From Nitrospira sp. (lineage in GTDB: Bacteria; Nitrospirota; Nitrospiria; Nitrospirales; Nitrospiraceae), in the NCBI GenBank assembly GCA_019636815.1, contig JAHBWT010000003.1, forward strand, positions 72,086 to 114,813: a DNA stretch of 42,728 nucleotides, given 5' to 3'. The stretch's first letter is position 1; every line of letters begins with the position of its first letter. The notes under the pieces are model-generated. The model saw nothing but the letters and a program-made list of their open reading frames with translations. It made no database searches and was not told the DNA's origin. Of the stretch, positions 1 through 8,571 are shown piece after piece. The translations under genes and the position numbers were made by a program.

Positions 1-22
1 TTTTAGCTGATGTCTTTTTCAT
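1..22 (-). CDS. 5' end of an unidentified minus-strand gene (partial)
   Basis: Only seven codons are inside the window, reading MKKTSAK from the ATG at 22-20 and running off the left edge. The start is supported by a strong ribosome binding site, GGAGGT (32-27 on the minus strand), four bases before the ATG. A weak promoter can be read further upstream on the minus strand (TTGTTC, 17 bases, TATGTT, roughly 50-90). The basic start fits a small DNA-binding protein or a signal peptide n-region, but seven residues cannot decide. The gene is divergent from ispH. Confidence 0.5.
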
Positions 23-32
23 AATGACCTCC

Positions 33-498
33 AAGGTTGTGACCATCCCCAACGGTCTGCAACATACCAAGCCTGCATGAAGCGAACAAGATCTCCAGGG
101 CACATTTCTCAATCCTTGAGAACTAGGCTCGGGTGGTTCCTTTGTTCCCACGAAGTAATTCGAGGATCACGATTACCGAACATCTTATTCCCAGCCTAAT
201 GAGTGCATTGCTTATTAAGGAGTGGCGCCTGAATGTCCACTTTATACTGGTATACAGCTCACTATTGACCATATCTGACCGGCCTAGCGGGCAGAGCCAA
301 TATGCAGGGCAGCACGAATTCTTTCGGTGGTTCCGTAGCTTGTCAATACCTGTTCGACTGCAGATTCTCCGCCGACACGCGAATTCATTCAAGCAGGGTG
401 CTTGGATATTCAGGGTAAGGGTTCGCTCATAATTTGGAGCTATGAGAGCCTCATCTCCGCTTGAGTGACACCGTCGTGACTTCTCAGAGGCAATTCTG
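33..498. other. Intergenic stretch without a convincing gene
   Basis: About 470 bases between the divergent partial gene and the ispH promoter. Open frames exist on both strands here, including a long one on the minus strand running into ispH, but they have no ribosome binding site, no recognisable protein features and Cys/Arg/Ser-rich translations typical of shadow frames. I see no RNA gene in it. Confidence 0.5.
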
Positions 499-528
499 TT
501 GACGAGGCCCGTTGATCTGACGTATCGT
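499..528 (+). promoter_or_regulatory. Candidate sigma70 promoter of ispH
   Basis: TTGACG at 499-504 and TATCGT at 523-528 are separated by 18 bases. Transcription would begin near 535, leaving a leader of about 53 bases before the ispH ATG. The -10 box is only a fair match. Confidence 0.45.
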
Positions 529-587
529 GAATCTACACGCTGACAGGATGGCTTGTTATAGAGTTGAGCGAAGGAGCCACGACCACC

Positions 588-1550
588 ATGAAGATATATC
601 TTGCAAATCCCCGTGGGTTTTGTGCCGGTGTCGATCGGGCGATCGAAATCGTGGAGCTGTCGCTCAAGAAATATGGCGCTCCTATTTTTGTGCGTCATGA
701 GATCGTCCACAGCCGCCATGTCGTGAAGTCGCTCAGGCAAAAGGGGGCGGTCTTTGTGGAAGAGTTGAACGAAGTTCCAGAAGGGTCAGTTGTCATCTTC
801 AGCGCGCACGGGGTGGCCAAGTCCGTGTGGGAAGAAGCGCGTCGACGCCGGTTGCACGTGATCGATGCGACTTGTCCGTTGGTGATCAAAGTCCATAACG
901 AGGTGAACCGCGATTATACCCAGGGGTATGAGCTGATTCTTATCGGTCACGCCGGTCATCCGGAAGTAATCGGGACGCTGGGCCAGGTCCCCGACAAGTT
1001 TCACCTGGTGTCGTCTGTCAGCGATGTGGAAAAGCTACACGTGGAGAGCACAGTCAACCTGTCGTATGTCACGCAAACGACGCTGAGTGTGGATGAATGT
1101 CGGGACATCGTCGGTGCGTTGCATGAACGGTTTCCGAACATCAAAGGGCCGCATCAGGAAGATATCTGTTACGCGACGCAGAATCGGCAGAATGCCGTCA
1201 AGGAACTGTCCCGTCTCGTGGACGTCATTCTGGTCATCGGCTCGCCGAACAGCTCCAATTCCAACCGGTTGCGGGAACTGGGCGAACAGTGCGGCATCCC
1301 GTCCTATCTCATTGATTCAGCCGCGGATATCAATCCGGTGTGGCTGCAGGGGGCCAAAGCGGTCGGAATTGCCGCCGGCGCTTCGGCACCGGAAATTCTC
1401 GTGACCGAAGTGGTGGCGTTCTTGAAAATGTCGGAACCGTCCGAGGTCGAAGAGCTCACGGTCATTGAGGAAGATGTCGAGTTCCTTCTGCCGAAGGAAC
1501 TTGTCCAGATAGAATCTTCCAAGAGCTCGGTCGCCAGCATGGCTCGCTAA
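588..1550 (+). CDS. ispH: 4-hydroxy-3-methylbut-2-enyl diphosphate reductase IspH (LytB)
   Basis: Cytosolic [4Fe-4S] enzyme of the last MEP-pathway step, reducing HMBPP to IPP and DMAPP. The 320-residue product is of normal family length. The three cluster cysteines are visible: C12 in [11 protein letters not shown]96 in DATCPLV and C194 in EDICYATQ. The substrate-pocket residues H41 (IVHSRHVV), H124 and E126 (GHAGHPEV), and the [12 protein letters not shown] segment, are also present. An upstream TTG at 564 keeps the frame open, but the ATG at 588 gives the family N-terminus ([14 protein letters not shown]) and has AAGGAG 11 bases before it. The C-terminus carries an acidic tail of about 40 residues beyond the core. 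It stands alone ahead of smc; dxs and ispG of the same pathway are about 15 kb downstream. Confidence 0.97.
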   Translation: MKIYLANPRGFCAGVDRAIEIVELSLKKYGAPIFVRHEIVHSRHVVKSLRQKGAVFVEELNEVPEGSVVIFSAHGVAKSVWEEARRRRLHVIDATCPLVIKVHNEVNRDYTQGYELILIGHAGHPEVIGTLGQVPDKFHLVSSVSDVEKLHVESTVNLSYVTQTTLSVDECRDIVGALHERFPNIKGPHQEDICYATQNRQNAVKELSRLVDVILVIGSPNSSNSNRLRELGEQCGIPSYLIDSAADINPVWLQGAKAVGIAAGASAPEILVTEVVAFLKMSEPSEVEELTVIEEDVEFLLPKELVQIESSKSSVASMAR

Positions 1551-1662
1551 TTCATCGCGGATAATGCCCCCTCGAAATCTTGGGTGCATGGGTTTATTTA
1601 GAAGGGTGAGATCTATCGCCCTCGCCACACCACAGTTCTTCCCGAAAGAACCCCATAAATTG

Positions 1663-1686
1663 TAGGGTAACATCATATCTACCCTA
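1663..1686. terminator. Inverted repeat between ispH and smc
   Basis: TAGGGTA (1663-1669) and TACCCTA (1680-1686) are perfectly complementary around a 10-base loop, 112 bases after the ispH stop. The following sequence is T-rich but has no uninterrupted T run, so it could be a weak terminator of ispH or an operator-like site for smc. Confidence 0.3.
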
Positions 1687-1790
1687 TTGGCTGTGTTTTA
1701 TTTTGATTTCTTGAAACCCCTGTGATACAAGGGCCGGAAATTTTTGTTTCCTTATCAGAGTGTTCCACGTGCGCATGAAAAGGTGAATCG

Positions 1791-4700
1791 ATGCATTTGA
1801 AGTCGCTGAATATGTTGGGCTTTAAGTCGTTCGCGGAGGCGAAGATTGAATTCCCGGAGGGAGTCACTGCGGTCGTGGGACCCAATGGAAGCGGGAAGAG
1901 CAATGTCGTCGATGCTATCCTGTGGGTGTTGGGAGAGCAGAGCACCAAGACGCTGAGAAGCGAAAAGATGGAGGATGTCATTTTTAACGGCACCGAAGTC
2001 CGAAAGCCGCTGGGAATGGCGGAGGTCTCGCTGGTTATCGGCGGGTTGGATCAGGCGGCTATGAAACTGGATGGAAACTCGGGGCTTCCGAGTGAACTGA
2101 CTGAAGTTCAGGAGTTGATGATTACCCGCCGCCTGTATCGCAACGGGGAGAGCGAATATCTCATCAACAAGATTCACTGCCGCCTGAAAGACATCCGTAG
2201 TCTCTTGCTCGATACGCGTGCCGGAAGCAAAGGGCACACGGTGATCGCCCAGGGGCAAATTGATCAGATCTTGAACGCGTCTCCGCAAGATCGGCGTGAG
2301 CTCATCGAGGAAACGGCCGGGATTGTTCGCTACAAGAAGCAGAAGGCGGAGGCGTTGCGGAAACTCGACACGACGCAGCAAAATCTTTTGCGTGTTCGGG
2401 ACATCGTGGCGGAGGTCAAGAAGCAGCTCAATTCTCTGGAGCGTCAAGCACGCCAAGCTCGCACCTATCAGACCTTGCAAGGTGAAGCGCGTGAGATCGA
2501 GGTGACTTTGTTAACGAGGGAGTTCAGGGCGTTGCGACAGACGTTGCAGGAGGTCGAGGGGGAGGTCTTGAGTCTGGATCAGCAAGAATCTGAGAAGGCG
2601 GCTGAGCAGGCTCGACTTGCGACGGACCTCGAACAGTCGCGTCTCGAAGCGATCGCCACGGCCGACTCCATTGGAAAGATTCGGGAAGAGTTGGCGGGTG
2701 TGGAGCAGCAGCAGGCGCAAGCGCTGACCGCGGCGGAGGTTGAACGCAATCGGGGTCAGTTGTTCAGCCAACAACAAGTCCAGGAATCGGCCGAGCTTGA
2801 AGAACTCCTCCGCTCGCAAGAACATGTGGGCGGCACACTTCAGACTATTGAATCATCATTGCTCAGGCTCGAGGAGGAGGTGACGCTTCGAAATCAGGCA
2901 CTCGAGGAGCTTGATCAGGAGATGACACGATTGCTCGATCGGCGTGCCGCTGCTGTCGCAGAGGAAGAGCGAGGGCGCAAAGATGTGCTGCAACTGGCCG
3001 TGCTGGTCGCCAACACCGAGCAGAGCATCTCGCAGTTCGCAAAGCGGATGGAAGATGTCGCCAACCGAGCCACCCGGTTGACTGCGGAGCGGGATGAGCT
3101 TCGGCGTCAACGTGAATCCTCGGTCACCCGTCACGAAACGTTGCGCGAAGAATACGGAAACGCGGACCGACTCGTTGCGACGCTACAAGCGGACCAACGT
3201 GCCGTAAAAGAAGAAGCGGCTCAAGCGATCGGGCTCGCGCAGTCGTTGGATCTCGTCATCTTGCGGCGTTCTGAAGAGCTCGCCGGGCTTGAGTCACGCT
3301 TAGAGGCGCTGCAAAGCGTAGTCCGTGAGGAGATGGGGTATGGCCGGCAAGGAGCCAACCAAGGGCCGGCTCTGAAGTCTTGTGAAGGGGTGCGTGACGC
3401 CGTCGCTGAATGGCTGGTGATTCCATCTGGGATGGAGCGTGCGGTCGAAGCGGTTCTCGGGGAGCGTGTTCGGGGGTGGTTTGTCGATGAACCGTCCGTC
3501 GGGCGGCGATTGATCCGGTTTCTCCAGGAAGAGGCTCTGGGGCGAGGCAGCTTTATTCCGCAGCAACCACGTTGGGAAGGAAAACACGTGTACGACTGGT
3601 GGACGACGATCGCCACGGAGCCGGGAGTCGTCGGGAGAGCAGTGGATCTGGTTCAGACCGATATGGCTCGAACGGTTGCCCGCGACTCGTTATTCGATCG
3701 AGTCGTGATCGTTCGCTCTTTGGACCAAGCGATCGAGTTGTGGGAGCGCCATGCCTGGAGCGCTCCGAACGGGCCGATCCTGGCGACACTGGACGGTGAA
3801 GTGGTGGATGCATCCGGTATTGTGACGGGTGGACATGTGGAAGGCACGCCCGGGCTGCTTGAGCGACGCCGAGAGGTACTCGACCTTGAAACCAAGCGGC
3901 AGGCGCTTGAGGTGGAGCTGGGTCAGAATAAACAGCAGCGGGAGGTCGTGCATGCTCAGATCCAGGAGCTGACCGAGCGCGACCGTCAGCTCGGAGATTC
4001 GCTGCGTGAGGCCGAGATGCGAAATCTGTCGTTGCGGAAAGATGAAGAAAAGCTCCAGCATGTGCTGGCCGATCTTGATCACAGACTCAACGCGGTGGAC
4101 GCAGAGGTTCAGGAAGGTCTGACGGAACGCGAGCAGTTGGAACACGAATCACGGTCGGTTCAGGCCCAATTGAGTCAGTGGGTCGCAGAAAAAACCGGCC
4201 AAGACACGTTGTTATCGAGGGTGCGTGAGGGGCTTGGGCTGCTCGAGCACAACCTGCGAACGCATCAGGATCGCGTCACGGACGCGCGGTTAGCGGCTGA
4301 GGGGCTGCGCGCGAAACGAGAGCATGAGCAGCTGAATCGGGCGCGGGTGACGCAGCAGATTCAGGAAACGGAAGATCGACTCCGGGTATTGGGGGAGCAT
4401 CTCGCCAGTCTGAAAGGTCTGATCGAGCAGAGCCAAGCCGAGCAAACTCGTCAAGAGGAGAGGTGCCGGGAACTTGGTGGGACTGCAGGGCAAGTCAAGG
4501 GCGAGCTGGTAGCCGCTCAGGAGCGACAAGCGCAACAAATGGCAGACAGCCAGGCATTGGAAAGTCGCCTCGAGGAATCGCGGCGAGGAATGTCCGCGAT
4601 TCGTGACGCGCGCATGACGGTGGAGGTCCGGCGTGCTGAAGTTCGCACGCAACTGGGGACGGTTGAAAGTACTTTGGCGGGCACCTATCAACTGGATCCG

Positions 4701-5471
4701 TCGACGCTGGTCGCTGTTTCTTCGGTATCGAGTGAGCCAACGACGGAGAGCGATGCCGTGCCTGCGCAAGACACTGTCGAACGATCCGATGCCGAGTTGA
4801 AGGAGCAGTTGCAGAAACTCCGTGACCGGCTTGATCGTATGGGACCGATCAATTTGGCCGCGATCAGTGAGCACCAAGAACTTGAGGAACGCCATAAGTT
4901 CCTCTCGACTCAGGAACTAGACTTGTCGAATTCGATCGCGTCGCTCAAGGAGATCATTCAACGGATTCATCGGACGACGAAAGAAATGTTCGCGGCGACC
5001 TATGATGAGCTGCAGCGGAAGTTTACCGAAGTGTTCGGTCAGTTTTTCCCCGGTGGGCGTGCCGAGCTGCGGTTGGTCGAAGAACTCCCGACGGAAAACG
5101 GCGAGCCGTCCGGCAGTGAAGAGCCGGGCATTGAAATTGTGGCGCAACCACCTGGAAAACGACTGAAGAGCATTACCATGCTGTCTGGCGGCGAAAAGAC
5201 TCTTACCGCGATGGCACTGTTGTTTGCGAGCTTTCTCATCAGGCCGACACCGTTCTGCCTATTGGACGAAATCGACGCCCCGCTCGACGAGGAAAACATC
5301 GGGCGGTTTACGACGGTCTTGAAGGATCTGGCACGGAATGCCCAATTTCTCGTCATCACCCACAACAAGCGGACGATGAGCATCGCGGACTCCCTCTTCG
5401 GTGTGACGATGGAAGAACCTGGTGTCTCCAAACTCGTGTCTGTGAGGCTCGGAGATCTGCAGCCAGCCTAA
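1791..5471 (+). CDS. smc: Chromosome segregation protein SMC
   Basis: ATPase core of the bacterial condensin complex, which organises and segregates chromosomes with ScpA and ScpB. The 1226-residue product has the complete SMC plan. The N-terminal head has Walker A GPNGSGKS at residues 30-37. A Glu/Gln/Arg-rich coiled coil follows to about 510, then a hinge at about 515-680 containing GVRDAV and later IVTGGHVEG. A second long coiled coil leads to the C-terminal head, with signature LSGGEKTLTAMALLFA near 1130 and Walker B CLLDEIDAPLD near 1156. The start ATG has AAAAGGTG 5-6 bases upstream and the canonical MHLKSLNMLGFKSF beginning. The neighbours do not suggest an scp operon. Slightly longer than the usual 1150-1200 residues. 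Confidence 0.97.
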   Translation: MHLKSLNMLGFKSFAEAKIEFPEGVTAVVGPNGSGKSNVVDAILWVLGEQSTKTLRSEKMEDVIFNGTEVRKPLGMAEVSLVIGGLDQAAMKLDGNSGLPSELTEVQELMITRRLYRNGESEYLINKIHCRLKDIRSLLLDTRAGSKGHTVIAQGQIDQILNASPQDRRELIEETAGIVRYKKQKAEALRKLDTTQQNLLRVRDIVAEVKKQLNSLERQARQARTYQTLQGEAREIEVTLLTREFRALRQTLQEVEGEVLSLDQQESEKAAEQARLATDLEQSRLEAIATADSIGKIREELAGVEQQQAQALTAAEVERNRGQLFSQQQVQESAELEELLRSQEHVGGTLQTIESSLLRLEEEVTLRNQALEELDQEMTRLLDRRAAAVAEEERGRKDVLQLAVLVANTEQSISQFAKRMEDVANRATRLTAERDELRRQRESSVTRHETLREEYGNADRLVATLQADQRAVKEEAAQAIGLAQSLDLVILRRSEELAGLESRLEALQSVVREEMGYGRQGANQGPALKSCEGVRDAVAEWLVIPSGMERAVEAVLGERVRGWFVDEPSVGRRLIRFLQEEALGRGSFIPQQPRWEGKHVYDWWTTIATEPGVVGRAVDLVQTDMARTVARDSLFDRVVIVRSLDQAIELWERHAWSAPNGPILATLDGEVVDASGIVTGGHVEGTPGLLERRREVLDLETKRQALEVELGQNKQQREVVHAQIQELTERDRQLGDSLREAEMRNLSLRKDEEKLQHVLADLDHRLNAVDAEVQEGLTEREQLEHESRSVQAQLSQWVAEKTGQDTLLSRVREGLGLLEHNLRTHQDRVTDARLAAEGLRAKREHEQLNRARVTQQIQETEDRLRVLGEHLASLKGLIEQSQAEQTRQEERCRELGGTAGQVKGELVAAQERQAQQMADSQALESRLEESRRGMSAIRDARMTVEVRRAEVRTQLGTVESTLAGTYQLDPSTLVAVSSVSSEPTTESDAVPAQDTVERSDAELKEQLQKLRDRLDRMGPINLAAISEHQELEERHKFLSTQELDLSNSIASLKEIIQRIHRTTKEMFAATYDELQRKFTEVFGQFFPGGRAELRLVEELPTENGEPSGSEEPGIEIVAQPPGKRLKSITMLSGGEKTLTAMALLFASFLIRPTPFCLLDEIDAPLDEENIGRFTTVLKDLARNAQFLVITHNKRTMSIADSLFGVTMEEPGVSKLVSVRLGDLQPA

Positions 5472-5504
5472 CGGGATTCGCTGCCTGAAGTTCTCTTTGC
5501 GCAT

Positions 5505-5526
5505 GTTCTCTTCGCTCGACGAGAAC
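5505..5526. repeat. Inverted repeat in the smc/rlpA convergent gap
   Basis: GTTCTC (5505-5510) and GAGAAC (5521-5526) can pair around a 10-base loop between the convergent ends of smc and the rlpA-like gene. It is followed on the plus strand by an A run, not a T run, so it is not a standard intrinsic terminator for either gene. Confidence 0.25.
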
Positions 5527-5579
5527 AAAAAACCGGCTCATTCGATCCACCACGGGCGGGTGGGGCTTTGACCTCCGGT

Positions 5580-6359
5580 TTATGCTTCTTCCAGCTGAAT
5601 CGTCTCAACACGGACCTTGGCGACTCCTTGGTCGACGAATCCAAGCTGCTCGGCGGCTCCCCGGCTCAGATCGATGATCCTTTTCCCGGAATCCGGATTA
5701 TGACGACTGGGAAAGGGACCCCGATCATTCACTCGTACAATGATCGACCGGCCATTTTCCAGATTCGTCACCTGGACGTGAATCGGAAGCGGCAGATACT
5801 TATGGGCTGCTGTCAGGGACCTGGGGTTGAACAGCTCGCCGTTGGCCGTCATGTGCCCTCCTTTCAGGCGCCTGGTTTCTTCCCCATACCATGATGCCAA
5901 GCCTGTCTCTTTGTATGTTTGTGCGCTGGCGAGCGTCATCGGCACGTAATGATGTCCCTTGACGGTGTACGGAGCAGCTTTCACCCGTCCAAGACGAATC
6001 GCTTCCTTGACCGGGAGCCCATCGATAGTCTCAATGTCATCACTCATCAAGGGATACTCCAACGGGGCACGGATGACCTCAAAGGTAAACTTCCCTATCT
6101 GATACACAAGTTTGGTGGCCTCCGTTGTAAATTGATAGGTTCCTCGGACGACCCATATCGTGCCTTTGACCGTCTTCTTGACGACGCGATAGCTGGTCTT
6201 GATCGCCGAGAACGTCGTCTTGATCGCAGAAAAGGACGCATCGATTACGGAGCAAGACGCTAGGGTCAGAATGGTCAGGAAGAGAATCAGAAGGAGGGCG
6301 AGCCTATTCGTCTGGAGCTTTCCACAGCGCACTCTGAAGAGTGAAGGCCAAGCCTTCAT
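5580..6359 (-). CDS. rlpA: RlpA-like septal ring lipoprotein (double-psi beta-barrel)
   Basis: Likely an outer-membrane lipoprotein acting on peptidoglycan; characterised RlpA proteins are lytic transglycosylases that cut glycan strands lacking stem peptides. The 259-residue product has a hydrophobic signal ending in the lipobox LASC, then a linker with repeated SAIKT units. A C-terminal double-psi beta-barrel follows, with the hallmark segments GLASWYGEE, MTANGELFNP, LTAAHKYLPLP, VRVNDRGPF and IIDLSRGAAEQLG. An ATG eight codons upstream (6383) is open, but the ATG at 6359 has AAGGAG four bases before it and gives a compact signal peptide, so it is preferred. There is no SPOR domain, unlike E. 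coli RlpA. Convergent with smc and downstream of the CopD/cytochrome fusion on the same strand. Confidence 0.88.
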   Translation of the reverse strand: MKAWPSLFRVRCGKLQTNRLALLLILFLTILTLASCSVIDASFSAIKTTFSAIKTSYRVVKKTVKGTIWVVRGTYQFTTEATKLVYQIGKFTFEVIRAPLEYPLMSDDIETIDGLPVKEAIRLGRVKAAPYTVKGHHYVPMTLASAQTYKETGLASWYGEETRRLKGGHMTANGELFNPRSLTAAHKYLPLPIHVQVTNLENGRSIIVRVNDRGPFPSRHNPDSGKRIIDLSRGAAEQLGFVDQGVAKVRVETIQLEEA

Positions 6360-6392
6360 GAATCTCCTTCCATGATGGGCCAAATCAGGTGC

Positions 6393-8009
6393 CTACATTT
6401 TCATTCCACCCATGTCCATCCCGCCCATGTGCATATCATGGGTCGACTCCTGCACATAGTCGGGTGGCGGGGGAAGAATTTCCTGTTCCTGATTCAGCTG
6501 ATCCACCTGTTGTGTCACGAAGTCGAGGTCATGCCAGTCGGGCCCATCTGTTTCCGGGATCCACCGTGCCCGCAAGTATCCGAAGCGGTCGAACAGGAAC
6601 TCCATGTGTTTCGGTACGGTGCCTTGGCCCATGAGGTCTGGATGAGAGATCGTTCTACGAAAAAGTGAATAGGTGCGGGCGATCTCAGCTGCACCCTGTT
6701 CGATCAGGGAGAAGGGGAGGTCCTCTTTGATGAGGGCAGTCTGCTGCGGGGTAAGACCCGTCAGCGGTACAGCCAACACCTCGGCCTTGTAGTCTCGTAA
6801 CACCCGATGGGCGAGCCGTAGTTGATCGAGTCGCTCACGCGAGTCCGGCCACGAAAACAGGACCAGCAGTACGGCCTTTTCCCCACGGAAGTCCTTCAGT
6901 CTGCCGGTGTGCCCGTCATGGGTGGTATAGGAGAAGCCCGGGGGTGCAAGGTACGGTTGGTTGGGCAGGATACGAGTGTTGATAATGCGTGCTTGATACC
7001 CCCGCGAGAGGGCATGGATGAGATTCACGAGATCCCAGCGCTCTTCCTCAGAAAATGTCTCACCCCATGGAGGCATGCCCGTGCCGGGAATGCCATTCGT
7101 GAGCCAATGAAAAAAATCTCCTGGAGTATGCATACTCGCGTGCGGCTCTGTCAGTAAGTCGAGCGGTTGTTTCGGCAAAGTTTTGGCCAAAATGCCGTCA
7201 CCTTTCGCTTGATGTCCGTGACAAGGGACGCAATTGTCAGCAAAGAGGGTCATGGCGTGAGCGACGGATTTGGACGTGAACGGAACCGGGATCGGGCGAT
7301 AGGTTTCCGGAAAGGCCTCAACCGCCAGCGCGTATAACCCGACGGCGAGTGCCGAAACTGTGAGCACTGTGGGTAGGCCGAGCCGCCACCGCAATCGCCA
7401 GTTCTTCATCTGCGCAAGAACCGCCAGGCCGCCAGCCACCAGCAGCAGAACCGTTGCAGTCCATACGCCGATCACAGCGTCCGGCATGCCCATGCCCCAG
7501 GTGTTGGCGATGGAAAAGCGGAAGGGGTAAGGCCAATCGCGGATGACCGCATGATTGGGCGGGTGCTCGTTCGCCACCACATGTCCTGCCCATACCAGCG
7601 CAAGTGTAAAAATACCCTCGATGACGATCCATGGTCGGAGGGTACGGCGAGCGCTCGCTGCCGTTGCTGGTGGCATGGCGCGTGCCGGTAGCAGAACAAG
7701 ATGGGTCCGCAATGCGATTGCGAGAACCAGCCAGACTATCGCCAGCTTTCCCAGGAGTAACCACCCGGAGTGTGTGACGAACACCGCCGCATAGTTTTTG
7801 TCGATCAAAGGATACGCCGCGATCACACCCGTCGCACCGACGACGACCAAGACAAGGAGCCGTATCGTGGACAGAGTTCTGACCCCCACCCAGGGTGTGG
7901 TCGGGGAGGGGCGCATTCCCGTCGTCTTGAAAACCACCATAAGCAATATGAGCATCACGCCGCCCCAGAGGATCGCCAGGGTAGAGTGGATTGCGGGAGA
8001 TAGCATCAT
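6393..8009 (-). CDS. CopD-like membrane / cytochrome c / thioredoxin-like fusion protein
   Basis: A 538-residue membrane protein in which several parts are visible. Residues 1-235 contain about six membrane segments and resemble a CopD-type copper-resistance membrane domain, with a conserved-looking AGHVV segment at about 141. Residues 245-340 form a c-type cytochrome domain with haem motif CVPCH at 260-264 and a possible distal Met in GTGMPPWGE. Residues 350-490 look like a thioredoxin-fold (peroxiredoxin/SCO-like) domain (LKDFRGEKAVLLVLFSW), but no Cys pair is seen. The last 16 residues alternate His, Met, Asp and Gly (THDMHMGGMDMGGMKM) and look like a metal-binding tail. The start at 8009 has GGGAGGAGG 10 bases upstream. 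A role in copper handling or periplasmic electron transfer is inferred, not proven. Confidence 0.75.
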   Translation of the reverse strand: MMLSPAIHSTLAILWGGVMLILLMVVFKTTGMRPSPTTPWVGVRTLSTIRLLVLVVVGATGVIAAYPLIDKNYAAVFVTHSGWLLLGKLAIVWLVLAIALRTHLVLLPARAMPPATAASARRTLRPWIVIEGIFTLALVWAGHVVANEHPPNHAVIRDWPYPFRFSIANTWGMGMPDAVIGVWTATVLLLVAGGLAVLAQMKNWRLRWRLGLPTVLTVSALAVGLYALAVEAFPETYRPIPVPFTSKSVAHAMTLFADNCVPCHGHQAKGDGILAKTLPKQPLDLLTEPHASMHTPGDFFHWLTNGIPGTGMPPWGETFSEEERWDLVNLIHALSRGYQARIINTRILPNQPYLAPPGFSYTTHDGHTGRLKDFRGEKAVLLVLFSWPDSRERLDQLRLAHRVLRDYKAEVLAVPLTGLTPQQTALIKEDLPFSLIEQGAAEIARTYSLFRRTISHPDLMGQGTVPKHMEFLFDRFGYLRARWIPETDGPDWHDLDFVTQQVDQLNQEQEILPPPPDYVQESTHDMHMGGMDMGGMKM

Positions 8010-8430
8010 GTTGGAGCAACCTCCTCCCTAACAACTGATCATCAGGATACATGCAGCGTTCGTTGAGTCGGGCATGGATACCCGAATACACCATATCTGA
8101 AAGTCATATGAAGAACCGATCTCGACGCGAGGCGCACATCGAAGGTCTTGCTACTTCCTCAGAGGAGGTGATCGCTGTAGCTCCCTCACGACAGATTCTC
8201 CGAGATGTAACAGAGGACGTAAATTGCGTCGGTCCCATGACTCCTGTCTAACACCATAGCATGGCTTATACCAGTGCCTTGCTTGGAAGGGCCGCGAGGT
8301 GCCGTGAGCAAAGTGGATCTTCTGCCACGACGCATCACCACGACGAGTTCATGCTCCAGCTCAGTGGGCGTGCCCAGCCTCTGGCATTCGGAAAAATATA
8401 TGTACATCAGGCACTTCCCACCTCTCTTGC
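8010..8430. other. Divergent intergenic stretch, no gene seen
   Basis: About 420 bases between the minus-strand CopD/cytochrome fusion and the shc promoter. Short open frames on both strands (up to 75 codons) lack ribosome binding sites and family features. It must hold the promoter of the minus-strand gene, but no clear -35/-10 pair was found there. Confidence 0.4.
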
Positions 8431-8459
8431 TTGACTCGATTTTAGGTGTCTGTTATATA
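8431..8459 (+). promoter_or_regulatory. Sigma70-type promoter of the hopanoid/Mla operon
   Basis: TTGACT at 8431-8436 and TATATA at 8454-8459 with exactly 17 bases between them. The predicted start is near 8466, about 50 bases before the leader ORF and 100 bases before shc. Confidence 0.7.
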
Positions 8460-8517
8460 GAGCTGTGCTGCGTTTGTGTGCGTTGTGAGGAATCACATTA
8501 AGGGAGACCTGCTATAG

Positions 8518-8571
8518 ATGTCGGTCTTTCGCCTGCCGAAGTTATTTCTTTTGAGTCCTAACTATTCATGA
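8518..8571 (+). CDS. Short leader ORF overlapping the shc start
   Basis: A 17-codon frame (MSVFRLPKLFLLSPNYS) begins 11 bases after AGGGAG (8501-8506). It ends with TGA at 8569-8571, so its stop overlaps the shc ATG (8568-8570) as ATGA. shc itself has no recognisable Shine-Dalgarno sequence, so translation of this leader could deliver ribosomes to shc by coupling. Codon evidence is too short to prove translation. Confidence 0.4.
   Translation: MSVFRLPKLFLLSPNYS

Noticed and set aside
123-740. Long minus-strand open frame across the left intergenic region into ispH
   Set aside because: It overlaps the coding start of ispH, has no ribosome binding site and gives a Cys/Arg/Ser-rich translation without any recognisable feature.
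5505-5532. Hairpin between smc and rlpA as an intrinsic terminator
   Set aside because: On neither strand is the stem followed by a T run; the A run lies on the wrong side for both genes.
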